Positions 1 to 11,409 of a stretch of 64,000 nt of DNA are shown one piece after another; within the stretch, counting starts at the first letter, position 1; the number at the start of each line of letters is the position of its first letter. Position numbers and translations under genes: made by a program. The stretch is from Actinernus sp. WN-2022 (lineage: Eukaryota > Cnidaria > Anthozoa > Actiniaria > Actinernidae), in assembly GCA_030867875.1 (NCBI GenBank), contig JAOWCC010001368.1, positions 4,650,965 to 4,714,964 of the forward strand, given 5' to 3'. The notes beneath the pieces were generated by a model that worked only from the letters and a program-made list of their open reading frames with translations, was not told the origin of the DNA and made no database searches.

Positions 1-103
1 GGTTACGGTAAGGTTACGGTAAGGTTACGGTAAGGTTACGGTAAGGTTACGGTAAGGTTACGGTAAGGTTACGGTAAGGTTACGGTAAGGTTACGGTAAG
101 GTT
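1..103. repeat. 11-bp tandem repeat (GGTTACGGTAA)n
   Basis: The window opens inside about nine copies of an 11-base unit, GGTTACGGTAA, breaking down near base 103. It is not the TTAGGG telomere repeat. The period equals that of the tandem repeats inside the TIR element at 36086-37741 (unit GGTAAGCTGTC, 8 of 11 bases alike in the best register), so it may be the end of a similar element cut by the window edge; that link is inference. Confidence 0.9.
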
Positions 104-1500
104 ATGGACATGCCAAAGTTTGTCCCACTCATATGTAATCTGCTCTAGTTGTATATGTACCGTGTGATATTTACTATGTTCACATAAAACCACATCCCGT
201 ATGCTTCACAACCTTCGTAAGATTTTATCAATCTCTTGCTGCTTAGTTGCTAGGCAGCGTAAAGATAAAGGTACTAAATGCTTTACAGTTCAGTGAATTA
301 CATACTCACCTAACGTTAAACACGTTGTCAGAGCAGTTGGCTTTAGGTTGACTACAATTCAAATTACGAATAATATCCGAGAGCTTCGATGCAGATGTCA
401 GGGAGCTGGGACCGAGTCTTACGGACACCAGGTCTGTACGAGAACGTGCGTCACGTCCTACAATTGATGATTACAAGGGCACTGTCAACCACAAAATGAT
501 CAGTAAACGTTGTCATGACGAAAGGCGATAATAACTACTGAGATTAGCAGAGTATGCTTTTCAGGTATACTGAAGAAAATTTGAGACAATTTTGATGAAG
601 GATGGCAAAGATTCGAGTGGATGAAAAATACTGCTCTTAAGAGAAATTTAGAGCATCTTGAAATCGGTTCACTGTACGTAACCGAATCAAGTTTCTAGAA
701 TAGGCTTTTGTAATCCACTTTAATCTTTGTTATCCTCTGTCGAAAAAGTTTGAAAAGCATATCAGGGCATTCACATGCATTAGTGGTATTTCTCTTCTAT
801 ACCAGGGTGTTATTTTGGTAGTTTTGTTTTAATGAAACTTCAAGGTTCAAATCGATTGAGTGTCACACAGAGTTATTCTTCAGATAGATTCTCTTTTAAC
901 TTAGGGATCTTATAGTATCAACTACTATAACGAGGATATACGATTTTTAACGGTTGCCCGCACCATGGGACAAAAATTAATCCGCGCGGTGAAATTCTTC
1001 TAATTCTAAAAAGATAGAATTGAAAGATTCATATATTATATTTAATCTAAGAAGAAAGAGTAAAATTAATTTTTAGAAATAATCGTTTATGTGGTGTGAA
1101 ATGGAATTTTCTTAGAGAATACTTGAAGAATCCATCCATTTTCTCTATCAAAAATGAAGGCATTTCACCCCATGCTTTTGAAACTGTTATCGAAAATAAA
1201 GTACCACTAAATATATCGGGTTTGCAGGTTACCATTTCCGCGTTTCATTACTAAAACCCTTTCGAGCCCCCTATAATTGAAGTAGGTGTCGTGATTGTTT
1301 CGACAAGAATTAGGGTTACTTTTGTAGATGGATTGGTTAGTTCTGTTCTATATAAGTCAACTCCGTTTAAACTATAGCCCTTTTTAAACGAACAAGTCGA
1401 CCAACAAAGAAAAGTATATGTCCTCTCGTCAAAACTTCAGTGGTTCTCCTAAGCATAACATCCCTAAATAATACATCTTCCCATCCGCGACCTAGTATAA
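104..1500. other. Intergenic, no feature recognised
   Basis: About 1.4 kb of AT-rich sequence between the 11-bp repeat and the last exon of the minus-strand CUB-EGF-cadherin gene. Open frames are short and none shows a domain or splice structure. It should contain the 3' UTR and polyadenylation site of that gene, but I cannot fix the site. Confidence 0.5.
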
Positions 1501-2186
1501 TTATTCTTTACCTAGCACTCTTCTCGCGACCTCCAGTTTTATCTCCTTGATAACTTTATTGAACTTTAAGTCTGCCTTCGATATTCTACGAGCTTCTGGC
1601 GACGCCTTTCGGAACATCCGATGCAGTTGAAACTCCGCCATTCCTCTACCGACGTCTGATCGATTGCGCCCACCACGAGGCTTCGTTGATGTCGACTCGT
1701 TATTGATTGCTCTCAACGACGATTCCACGAACTGGTTTCCTATAAACTCTGGGACTATTGCTATGGAAACAGAAGCTTCGGCTACTCGGGAAACCCCTCC
1801 TCGGGTAAAGGCTCGGATGCGAATAACAATCGTAGTGGTATTGTTGAGTTGTAATTTTTTTGCTACAATTAGCTTGCCAGTTTTGCTGTTAAGTTTGAAA
1901 TAAGTTGATTTACTTCGAAGTCGATATCTTACAGTGGCATTTTGTAGATTTTTTGGCTTGTACACAGTAAGGTGAAGAATCTTTTGTCCCTTTAATATTG
2001 TCACTGGAATAATAACTGAGTAGTGTGGACGGGAAAAGCGGAATCCTCGCTTCTGAGGTGGCTTTTTCTTTCGAGGACGAACTCTGATGTTCACATAAGC
2101 TCGCGAATAACTGACGTCATTTAAGCGCGCCTGCACATGCAGACGATACAGACCAGCGGTCGGTCTCCTTCGTAAAGTGATGACGC
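1501..2186 (-). CDS. Last exon of CUB-EGF-cadherin gene (cadherin repeats, C-terminus)
   Basis: The terminal exon starts after a good acceptor (pyrimidine tract then CAG at 2187-2189 on the minus strand) and runs 228 codons to a TAA at 1501. It begins in phase 1 with GC, which joins the G left by the exon at 2621-2895 and completes a typical cadherin pattern (FAIDRKTG then VITL, then GLYRLHVQA and AYVNIRV). A second repeat follows, with FSRPHYSVIIP at the start, YFKLNSKTGKLIV in the middle and EASVSIAIV at the end. The tail is basic and has no membrane segment, so the protein is probably secreted or matrix-bound. The calcium-binding motifs of classical cadherins (LDRE, DxND) are not evident, so these may be divergent cadherin-like folds. 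Order in the transcript is CUB, EGF, cadherins. Confidence 0.75.
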
Positions 2187-2620
2187 CTGAAACGAAAAAT
2201 TACAAAATGAAAATCAAAAAAATGTTACTTTACTTTAAGCGGGTGAACCATTCTTATGAACTAGGTATATGTCGCATCTGAAAAGAGGAAAACTATAACA
2301 ACACAGTTATAGCATTGAATGAGGTATTCCCACCTCTCCCTCCCTTCAGTTTATATGTCATTTTGCCGTGCATCTGTCCTCTTAGATACACAGATGACGT
2401 CACAACGTGACTACAACGAGGAGCGTGACTGTCGCTTACGTATCTGTTCTCACTTCAAGTAAGTAAACTTCGGTTGTTCGGCACTAACCCTTTGGTTTCG
2501 TAAAGAAACATTTAATCTTTTGTCTAATCTATCTTTGGCTTTGAACGCTAGTAAAGAACTTTGTAAAGTTTTACGGAGCTTTAAAAACTTTTTATGAAAA
2601 GTTAATGTGTATATACTAAC

Positions 2621-2895
2621 CTGTCTTTCGGTCAATAGCAAATAGAGCTCTCCTCCTCGACTGTACCCTGGTATTTACAGTCAGTATAGCGTACTGTAGA
2701 GGTCTATCACTCCGGCGACTGGTTGCACGAACTCTGACCAGTTTAGTTCCTGGTGAAGTCCTCGCTGTTATTGTTTTTTGGTACTTCCTTCTCGAAAAAT
2801 TCACAATGGTTCGGAGAATTTCTATAAAGAAAAAGGCATAGCTGATGATTACCTCAAGAGAATCTTTAGTTAGGCGAACAAGGATAGAGCCCGAC
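2621..2895 (-). CDS. Cadherin-repeat exon of the CUB-EGF-cadherin gene
   Basis: This 275-base exon ends at a GT donor (sense CAG|GTTAG), leaving one base (phase 1) that fits the next exon exactly. The 5' boundary at 2895 is my choice of acceptor, after a pyrimidine-rich stretch ending GACGCAG; the 3' boundary is firmer. It reads the end of one cadherin-like repeat (SGSILVRL followed by aliphatic residues), then the start of another (NFSRRKYQKTI, PGTKLVRVRA, LQYAI, LFAIDRKTG). The F-x4-Y start, the pGT turn and the FxID.kTG motif are the cadherin signature. Exons between this one and the EGF exon were not found, so the gene model is partial here. Confidence 0.7.
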
Positions 2896-3834
2896 CTGCG
2901 TCTCAAGAGCCAGGAAAACAACTCTCAAGGCACTAAAAGATATGTCTATTTTTTTTGTTACCTTTAAGTAACAGTCCGATTCTATTGATCTCAACAATTC
3001 TATTGTTCAGATGCAATTTGCTTTCCTCACTTTAGTATTTTCTGTTTTTCATACTGACAACTCATCAATCCTTAAATCATAAATTTCTGAAATTATATCC
3101 ACTAAAAATGCATTTTAAAGGTAGAGTTCTTTTGTGTGAAAACATGTTGTCCAATCAGAAGAGTGCAAAACAATAACCAAGAAAACGTTCAATTCAAAAA
3201 TGTTCCCCATATTGAAAGTTCGTCATATTGAAAGTTATGAGAGTTTTCACTAGATGCAATTGAAACTGTTTACAAAATGAGAAAAAATGTTCTTCTTCTT
3301 CAATTTTAGATAGATTTTAATGTCTAAACCAATGAGGTGGAAGATTGAAACAATACCACAATTAGCACCTTTTTACATTCCATGCATAACATATGCCTAC
3401 CTCTTGCGGTCCATTACTTAAGTTATTAGTTATTCTTGGTAACCATTGCCAAATCTATGTGAATTAACCTAAGTATCGTATGTAATTTAATTAATTCAGT
3501 TGTATCAGTCTCTAGGTATAAATAAAGTGGTTGTTGTTGATGGTAAGTTAATTAGTAACTTATGACTAACAGAGACTCCTTTACTAAGCTGTACTAGCTT
3601 TCAATCTAGCTGCCGCCTTTACAAAGGGATGTTTTGGTGGGTTATGAGGCTTTAAAGAGACGGACCAAAGTTGGACATGAGGATAACGTGGATGCGTTCC
3701 TAATGACAGGAATCGCGCAATAGACTTCAACCCTAACACTTCGAAAACACGTTTCCAGGTAAACGACGAAGTTGTATGGTTCCCAGGTACACAGAAGAGA
3801 AAAGAAGTATAGAGAAAAAAATGTGTGGTTTTTA

Positions 3835-3905
3835 TGGAATCCGAACCCATAACTTTCTGTCATCAAAGCCAACGTGATAACCACTATACTAAGCGAACAT
3901 CCACC
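3835..3905 (-). repeat. tRNA-derived SINE head or tRNA pseudogene
   Basis: On the minus strand the segment reads like the front of a Val-type tRNA: an A box in TTAGTATAGTGGTTATCACG and a B-box-like GGGTTCGGATTCC with one extra base. The anticodon arm and acceptor stem do not close well, so this is a Pol III-derived repeat relic rather than a working tRNA. It lies in an intron of the CUB-EGF-cadherin gene. Confidence 0.55.
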
Positions 3906-4016
3906 CTCGAAGTGTGACAAATTCGCAGCTCAATGCTTGATTAGTACCAGTCCTTTAGTGGCCAAGGGCAGCTTTGGTATCTGTTGAGTGATTCCTGTCC
4001 TCTCTCATAACACCGG

Positions 4017-4362
4017 CAGTGTTTCCGCCAGACCGCACCATTGCGAGATTCCCGCAGAAAATTTTGAGATGGCCCTCACAAAATGAGCTAAAGGGCCAAA
4101 CAAAATTCAAGCAGCACACTTTTCCAATTTAAAAGCAGTTTCCAATACAATCTCAACCAAAACGAATCTTGAATCTTACCCAGAAAACACTGGGAACGTG
4201 GGCTGAAAACTATGAAACCTCGATTTCGTGACGTAGCGTCGCATGGTTTCATGGGTATTAAAGATGGCGTCAGGTGGAAAAAGTTTCTAAATAATCTGGC
4301 CCTAAAAATCGGTTGTAGAGGCCAGTTTGGCCCCCAGTTAGCATTTTCTGGCGGAAACACTG
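4017..4362. mobile_element. Possible short inverted-repeat element in intron
   Basis: A 16-base inverted repeat, CAGTGTTTCCGCCAGA at 4017-4032 and its complement at 4347-4362, bounds 346 bases. No target duplication is obvious. The length and the exact ends are compatible with a MITE, but two short arms alone could be coincidence. Confidence 0.35.
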
Positions 4363-4466
4363 AACACGGACTATAATGTACCACAGATTATATGGGCCCA
4401 AAAGATTAAAAGCCATAAATAATAGAGACACCACTTTTATGAACCATAAAAATTACGTGCCTTTAC

Positions 4467-4589
4467 CTGAGCAATGTTTACGGTCAGCGGTCAGCTCGTA
4501 CCCATCTTGGCATGCGCATCTGTAGCTGCCAGGGGTATTCACACATCTACGCTCACAGCTACCGTTAGCCTGCTTACATTCATCGATAT
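4467..4589 (-). CDS. Calcium-binding EGF-domain exon of the CUB-EGF-cadherin gene
   Basis: A 123-base exon with a clean acceptor (TTTCAG) and donor (GTAAAG), symmetric phase 1-1 as is usual for EGF modules. Its translation is one complete EGF_CA domain: DIDEC at the start (calcium ligands D-I-D-E), six cysteines in the order C-x6-C-x3-C-x8-C-x-C-x12-C (ending KHC), and the [12 protein letters not shown] core with the usual G-S-Y/F. The D-x-D/N-E-C entry plus the N-T-P-G-S-Y segment marks a calcium-binding EGF module. It sits between the CUB exons (upstream in transcript) and the cadherin exons. Confidence 0.9.
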
Positions 4590-4818
4590 CTGAAATACGA
4601 ACAGCAAAGGAAGAGACGTCAAAATTGGATTCAACTTTGGGTCTCCTTTAGCTCTTTAATACCGGTGCCAATAGTGGAGCTAGCGTAAGCACGACCCTAA
4701 TAACGGCCGCGAAGGAGACTGGTGACAAAGTCAGTCTAGAGTTAGCTAAGCGCGCGAAATGCAACAAGCGCGCGAGCGCACAACGCAAATTCAGGGACAA
4801 ATTCGATATTGGTGCTGG

Positions 4819-5436
4819 CATAGGCAAACCATAATAATGAAGTGAAACCTAGAATGAAACGTGTTTACATATTGTTTGTGATGTGAAAACAAGAATAAAA
4901 CGTGTTTTACGTCGGTACTCTGTGAATTTGTCATTTTTACCCTCCCTCCCCCAACTTTTAATACTGCTCAAAAACTCAAACACAATTTCAACACCACACA
5001 ATGATAAACCAATGACCAATCTACCTTCGTAGCGAAAAATATGAGTCGAATATCACAAGAAGCTTTGGACGAAGTGTTCAAGTACATTATACGGCTTCGC
5101 GGATGAGGCTTGAGTTAAGGTTGAACCAGCGCGGTCCTGGCACGAGACCAAACACTGTTTATTGTGTTTGAGTTTTATTTTGTTTCCGATATTGACGATT
5201 TACTCTTCTGGTCGGAATGGCGAGGAATTGCCGACATTTTTTCTCCTAGTGTGTTTGAATGTGAATTGAGCAGTCTTAAAAGTAGGGGGAGGGGAGGGAA
5301 GGGAAGGGAAGGGAGATAAAAAACGACAAATTCACAAAGAGTACGTAAAACACGTTTTATTCTTGTTTTCACTTCACAAGCAATATGTAAACACGTTTCA
5401 TTCTAGTTTTCACTTCATTATTGTGGTTTCCCTATG
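4819..5436. mobile_element. Foldback MITE, hAT-like, with 7-8 bp target duplication
   Basis: The ends CATAGGCAAACCATAATAAT (4819) and, inverted, CATAGGGAAACCACAATAAT (ending 5436) start arms of about 180 bases that match along most of their length, giving a 618-base foldback. The direct repeat GTGCTGG lies immediately outside both ends (4812-4818 and 5437-5443); one more G could make it 8 bp. An 8-bp duplication with ends starting CA is typical of hAT elements, but no transposase is present. It is inside an intron of the CUB-EGF-cadherin gene. Confidence 0.85.
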
Positions 5437-5625
5437 GTGCTGGGCATTTTCCCTGGTGGTTAATAGTATCCCTTTTCTGTAGTTTGCACCGTGCAACTGT
5501 TAAACTATTCCTCTATGATTCGCCGGAATCTTTTAATTCATCGAAGGGAAAAACAAAGCGGCTGCTAGAAGTCAACCCATATTATAGATGAATAGAGGAC
5601 TGAAAACAGGCAAATCATATCTTAC

Positions 5626-5834
5626 CTAATGCTGTAAAATACACTCTAAATCCTTTTCCTTTCCCGCCTTTATCCGAGTGAAATCTCAGCCAGATCTCTG
5701 TACTGTATGACGTCACGTTACTGGGACGACGAGTGCCACAAAATGCGATCGAGTGTGAACCCACAGCTAACGCATCACTTGTACGAAAACTCTGCCTGCG
5801 CGAGCTGACGAGAACGAAGTCTTTGTTGCATCTC
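5626..5834 (-). CDS. CUB-domain exon (C-terminal half of the domain)
   Basis: This 209-base exon begins after TTTATAG, ends at ATTAG|GTAAG, and translates to the second half of a CUB domain: RRCNKDFVLV, then FCGTRRPSNVTS, then EIWLRFHSD and GKGFRVYFTA. The FCG...P...TS, LxFxSD and KGFxxxF motifs are the hallmark of CUB modules. It starts with one base completing a codon from the 49-base exon at 6538-6586. CUB modules bind protein partners, often through calcium, in secreted or surface proteins. A TGACGTCA palindrome inside the exon (5707-5714) is coding and probably incidental. Confidence 0.85.
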
Positions 5835-6537
5835 CTATAAAATAAGACACGAGAACACGTCACAACAGGAGCCCATTACCAGGGTAGAATCTGTACTTGA
5901 ACAGATTAGGTCTGTTCAACGGCAGAACAGATGATGTAGCTATTTTTAGCTTTGTGTTTCCCGCGAGAAGAAACAAAGGCCGTCACTTTTAACCAATCAG
6001 GATGCACTGAAAAATTGTAATTAACACGGTTCAAACTGCTAAAAATACTAAAGCGCAATAGAACAAAAGACAACGTAATCGCATACCAGAACGTCGCGAC
6101 TATAAATAGCCACATCGTCTACTGTGCTGTGGACACTATACCCATCACATAGGTACGCTCCTGGTAATGGGCTCCTGGTCAGAACTGTAACTTATTAATT
6201 ATTCTAGGCAACTACACTCCGGGGGAGGGGTGGAGGTAGGTATGTGCTTCCACAGGGTCCAGAACCGGATATGGTTTTCAGAGAAAGAAAATTGCTCCAA
6301 AACCCGGATTTCCAAGTTATTGTGAAAACGAATCCGGATTTACTCCCTGTTTTTTTTTTCTGTATCGTCTATAACCCGGAATTCGACATATATCATTACG
6401 AAAAGCCCGGACCTGTACATCGTAACTAGGTTCTAAACTGGGCCCTAAAGTGGACACTGTACCGCCGCAGATATATATTACGTCATAAACAAGAGTTCTC
6501 CCATTGGGGAGGGGGGAGGGGGGTACACTGGGCTTAC

Positions 6538-6586
6538 CTGTTAGCTGATCTTGGCACATTGAAAGTTGAATGGAAGTGTAGATATA
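6538..6586 (-). CDS. Small CUB-domain exon (central strand)
   Basis: A 49-base exon between CTTAG and |GTAAGCC. Read in the phase set by the exon at 5626-5834 (2 bases carried over) it gives YLHFHSTFNVPRSAN, which runs into RRCNKDFVLV. This is the expected 'v.L.F..F......C..DfV.V' part of a CUB domain, and both phases agree. The N-terminal part of the CUB domain and the gene start must lie further up (above 6586) and were not found. Confidence 0.65.
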
Positions 6587-6821
6587 CTAAGAAGCCTGGC
6601 TCGACTTGTATACGCCATATACATCTTTGTTTTGAGAGGTAGGTGTTAGGGAAACCCGGCGACTCGATATAACCACTTTGTTCATTTACGAGTATTGTAC
6701 GGCGAGGACATCGGCCTGAAAGGATGACAAACTCTATTTTAGTTTACATAGCGGCCCAAGGGAGAGGGGAATCCCAGTGTTTCCAGTGTAGGTCGCTACG
6801 CAGGCTATGCTGGTTGACGCG

Positions 6822-6982
6822 AGTCCGCCATTTTGGATCGTGTGCGATACGATACCCCAGTTATACAATGGGAAGTAATCGAACCGGAAACTTAATTTAG
6901 TGCACGGTTCAATTACTTCCCATTGTATTACTGATATCCATCCCAGAGTGCATCACGGCACACGATCCAACATGGCGGACTT
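6822..6982. mobile_element. Short foldback element
   Basis: Arms of about 70 bases pair across 161 bases. The outer ends read AGTCCGCCATTTTGGATCGTG and CACGATCCAACATGGCGGACT, the inner stem contains ACAATGGGAAGTAAT and its complement. This is a small hairpin MITE or solo hairpin. The ATGGCGG core also resembles a YY1 site, probably by chance. Confidence 0.7.
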
Positions 6983-7634
6983 GTACTGTCGTTATCATCA
7001 GTCAACTTTGAACAAGTTTTTTTCTAAGCAGACATGTCATTTACATTGGGAGAATCATTATTTTTGTGTGGTCTTGACACAGAGGTCTTGCCTCCTGATT
7101 CTAAACAATTCTGTTTCATAACTTAAAACAGCATCATCATCATCTTTATTTTAACACGGTATCGCTTCATTATACATGGTCTTCCAGAGATCCGTATATT
7201 ACAATACTAAATAAAATACGTATAAAATAATTCAAAAAATTGCTATATATATATATGCTAAATTCGAATCCTACTGCTAAGTCATACTAATAATATATTA
7301 CTAACAATGCTATGGTTATAATAATTTACTAATTATTGTCTTATTTCACCGGCATTGAAGGAAAGGCCCCCTGTAGTGAAAGCTACATTTTCCTGCCTCT
7401 GATTGAGGTCTGGGAATATGTAAGTTTATTGCAGAATTCAGTTCTCAGATTGTAGAATGTAGGAGTGGACACTAGACGTATTATTAAAAATCTTTCCCAG
7501 ATATAATGGAGAAAGGTTGTTATATTAGGTTTTATTATGTGCCAGTTATTACCAGTCTAGCTCATCCAATAAATCACTAGATCGTGTTTGTTGAAGTCTC
7601 TCAGAACGATCAAGACCTTTGCCAATATGGCCCC

Positions 7635-7745
7635 ATACAGGGGCAGACTTCACCGTGTGCAACCCGAAATGTTATTGGTTACCCAAACAATAGCCTACCC
7701 CTAAGACAATACAAACCCTAACCATAAAACAATGGGATTCTTTAT
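7635..7745 (-). repeat. Interspersed repeat with an uninterrupted (empty) insertion site
   Basis: Read on the minus strand this segment matches 44290-44341 plus 44603-44655: the flanks AGGGTTTGTATTGT, TAGGGGTAGGC and GTAACCAATAACATTTC are shared. Here the join GGC-TA-TTGTTT is continuous at 7691-7692, whereas the copy at 44 kb carries a 261-base insertion bounded by TA on both sides at this point. It therefore serves as the pre-insertion allele for that MITE. Confidence 0.85.
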
Positions 7746-8599
7746 CAGTGAAGTTCAATAGGATACGACTACAGAACAGTGAAGTCTAACCGCCCATACA
7801 TGCAGAGCTACAGTGATCAAAGTATGGTAAAGCCAATGCCTTGTACATGCTTAATCGAGTTTCAAAAGATAATAGGGCCTATGCGCTTTAAAACTACATA
7901 ATCTGGGCTCCTCCGCAGTAGGGGCACCCAACGAGAGTTTTCGCTAAAATGCTTTAATATGCCATTATATTACTTCTAAATCACTTTTAACGCTAACTAA
8001 ATTAAATTTAAACTGAACTGGTAAAATGTTATCTGTTCGGTGAACCTAGGGGAACTTAGACAGTCTCGAATATTTTAGGGCGCTTCATTGTCATTCCGAA
8101 ATTCTTAGGTGTGGAGAGGACTTGACGAAAACAGAAAATTTAGGCAACCTTTTTCTCCAGAATTTTAGCTTTCACTGATTACACTGAAACTTCTAGGGAC
8201 TGTAAATTGGTTGTTGAATCTATCCGAGGGCAAAGAAAACTGCATCCGAAAATGTCAGGTGTTAACCAGCTGTTTCGAAATATTCCGCATTCACTAACAT
8301 GTGACCTGAAAATGTTTTAATGTTTTGCGATATTCGAGAAATCGAAAATCGTAGAAACTTACGAGCATATTCATTTTTTCCGCCAATAGCACAAACTATC
8401 TGTACTCGCAAATTTAAGAAAATTCCGAAAATCTTAGCCTACGTTTTCCAATTACAGAAAAGTATAGACAACCTTCTTCATCCGAAGAGATATTTAGCCG
8501 AAAGTGGCTGATGGGTGTCCCATCTAGTCTCGTCTATAGAAATGGGCTGCCTGTGGTGAGAAAGATTTCTTGATCCACAGGAATCCCGGTAACCGTAAA

Positions 8600-8990
8600 G
8601 TTTCCCAAAGTAACGACCCCCGAAAGTAGCGACCCGCCGAAAGCAGCGATAAAATGTGATGGTTGTTAATAAATCCCGAAAGTTGAGACACCCCAGGACA
8701 TAACGACCCCGAATTTTGACCTGGCTTATAATGTGTTTAGCGCCCGTTATGGGCAAAACGAAGACGTCACTTCTTTACTAGCCGCTTGAATAGCGGGATA
8801 TGGATATATTAAAATTATAATGCAGTCTATCATCATTTGCGGACATTAATCTGTGGAGTTTTTGCCACATAAAATACTATTCTTGTTTTATCGGGATAGC
8901 TCGTCCTATGTACGCGTTGTAGCTCCCTGAAAGTAACGACCCCCTGAAAGTAGAGACCTCCACTCCTCCCCCCGAAAGTAACGAGCATAA
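8600..8990. repeat. Degenerate short repeats around CGAAAGTAACGACCCC
   Basis: Variants of the unit C(C)GAAAGTA(G/A)CGACCC recur at about 8605, 8622, 8640 and again at 8928, 8945 and 8970. Spacing is irregular, so this looks like the worn inside of a repeat element rather than a satellite. No function is indicated. Confidence 0.5.
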
Positions 8991-10840
8991 AAGGCTGACG
9001 ACGGTTAGTGGTTTAAAGTGTTTACACAGTCCCCCAGCGGTACATCAGCATTACAGTGGTTTTAATATCTGGAAGAATCCGATGATGGTTGATGAGTTGA
9101 TGAAGGACATAGTGCAGAGCTATTACTCATCGTCATAAATCCGTGTATTTAATCGAGAAGGGGTCATACAGCATCGGTGTGCAGCGCTCGCAAGCATATT
9201 ATATACCCTCTGGGATAACACAGTGCCATTCATCCTTGTCGAGGAAATCTATAAATTTGTAGGAAATCTCCAAATGTGAAAGAACTGAAGCGGATTGATT
9301 GGGAGATTATTCTAAAGAGTGAAAGCTGTGAAAGAAATAGAAGGCAGAGAACTATTGCGTAAGTAATTAAGGACTAATAAAACCTATTTAAGAAATCGTA
9401 ACTATCCATTTCACGAAAATGCTAACGCTTCTTGTCAACGCTGCATGCCATTAGGTATTTAAGAATCGTAACAAAGTAAATACATATACATTTCAGTGAA
9501 CCTTAACACAGCATACATGGCGGGAGTTGACTTAACACAAAACGTGACTCATTTCATAGATCACTTCAGCAGTTAGCATATGTATCAGATCTCATGAAAC
9601 GTCAATAAAAAGATGCGAACTTTCTCACCTTTGATTTTACGGGAAGCGAGGGAAGATAATCTACCGAGGATTAAAGACCTAAATATACAGAAATTGGCTG
9701 TTAGGAGTTATCAAGTTCATTCGTATACAATCGTGCCGAGGATTGTAAAAGTTATTAAGCACGTTTTGAGGAATTCCCTTTGAAAACCAGCCAACATTCA
9801 CGGTCCAAACAACAACAAAGTACAACACGCAAATACGGTGAATAACTAGTGACATTACTGAATGTGAATTTGTTATCCAAAACGTTTAACAGAAAGCAAA
9901 ATATCGAGAGGAAAGCACTTACAGAGTTAAGCAGGTAAATATTGAATTCTCCCACCGCATTATTCTGCCGGCTCTGTTCGTTACAATCACACGAGGCCTC
10001 TGATCTGAGGACGGCTCGACCTTAGTCCCAGTCCCGCTCTTATTGAGCGCATACACTGCAGCCCTGGGGAGATAAATGTTGGCAAACGTTTGTAAATTTG
10101 GAGACAGGAAACAAGCGAGCAGAGGTCCCTAGCTGCCCCGGATGTGGTACTTAATTATTGAATGAGGTATTTTATATGAGAACAATTACTGGCTTTCACT
10201 GACTTGACGTCATAGCCGCCATGTTGGTGCCCTTAAACAATAGATTCCTCGTTTAAGCTGCCCTTTGTTCAGTTTGAATCTCTAGGGACTGAGTGAAAAC
10301 CAGCGATATGCACGAGGCTAAATGCTTTCTCGTTTCTATAACGTTTACGAATGTTAATCGGGCAGGACTATCATGAATTCACCAGTCTGATGAATAGAAT
10401 ATAGATGACTGCGAAACATTTGAATGGCAAGAAACGAGATGGCCTGAACTGGCACGTTGGAGATGGGGGGAGACGATCATTTCCGGATTCTCATCCGGGT
10501 ATTGTGGTTTTATCGGTACCGACTTCTTCAGTTTCCACCCGTCAACGTGGATTACTAATGTTTTCATCAACCCGAATCTTTTCCATCATTCCTCAGAATA
10601 ATTCCAGTAGTTATGTTTTGTTTTTTCACATGGGCATGGGACCCAGACGGGCATTATTATTTTCGGTTTCTGGCGCTTCCTGTTTGTCTGCCTACGGATC
10701 TGAGGAGAGACATACTGACCGCGAAGCTTCATTTACCTGGGCATGAGTGGGGAAACATTCCACTTATCTTATATTAGCAAAGCCGTGCTACAGAGCCTCT
10801 TTTCCTACCTTCCTCTGTAATCGGAAACAAGCAACGAATA

Positions 10841-11409
10841 GACTTTCCACGTTTTTTTTAACTTTTGATATATACGTATAACAGCAAAACCGTCGAAACT
10901 GCTGAAAAGAGCACCTCGAAGTTACAACCCCTGCCATTTAAATCGGACCTCTTCAGCAATTTCCGGCTATTTTTAACACAACCCCCTCCCCCATTTCAAT
11001 GTTGGTTTTCTAGAAGACCGAAATGTTGCCTTTCTATCCCAACATTGTGAAGGGTGAGGGGGACAAGCGAAGTCATTCTAAATAGCCTTATTTTGTCTGG
11101 CGGTCCGTACTTAAATGGCGAAGGTTGTAGTCAAAATTCCAAATTTGATCTCGAATAGGAGAAAAGATTCAGGCCCGCAAACTCGGAAAATTTCGGGAAA
11201 TTTTACAGACGTTTGTTCCCCTAGTCAAAATTTCCATACTAACGTCTGTAAACTTTTCCGAGTTTGCGGGCCTATAACTTTGCTCCTATTCAAGATATAA
11301 CTCTTAAATTTGGGATTTTGACTAACTTCGAGGTGCTCTTTTCAGCAGTATTAACGGTTTTGCTGTTATACGTATATATCAAAAGTTAAGAAAAAAACGT
11401 GGAAGGATC
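10841..11409. mobile_element. Foldback MITE, TA target duplication (family shared with 43624-44121)
   Basis: Both ends carry a long inverted repeat starting GACTTTCCACGTTTTTTT and continuing through ATATATACGTATAACAGC and ACTGCTGAAAAGAGCACCTC, with TA immediately outside each end (10839-10840, 11410-11411). The 43.6 kb copy has the same arms. TA duplication and AT-rich TIRs suggest mobilisation by a Tc1/mariner-type transposase; none is encoded here. The smaller inverted pair CATTTCAATGTTGG and CCAACATTGTG (10992-11047) sits inside and resembles a mini-element at 47683-47757. Confidence 0.85.

Larger units (their letters stand above)
6983..10840. other. Intergenic, mostly unassigned
   Basis: No coding exon is supported. 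Visible items are a CATCATCATCATC run near 7131, a TA microsatellite near 7245, a repeat at 7635-7745 shared with 44290-44655 (separate entry), one GGGCTGCCTGTG terminus at 8544-8555, and a cluster of CCGAAAGTAACGACCC-like units between 8600 and 8990. Upstream exons of the minus-strand CUB gene may hide here but I could not find them. Confidence 0.5.

Noticed and set aside
1..103. Telomere or subtelomere at the window start
   Set aside because: The unit is GGTTACGGTAA, not TTAGGG, and ordinary gene-bearing DNA follows at once.
3584..3920. Overlapping minus-strand frames at 3584-3920
   Set aside because: They overlap a tRNA-derived repeat and show no domain or splice signals.
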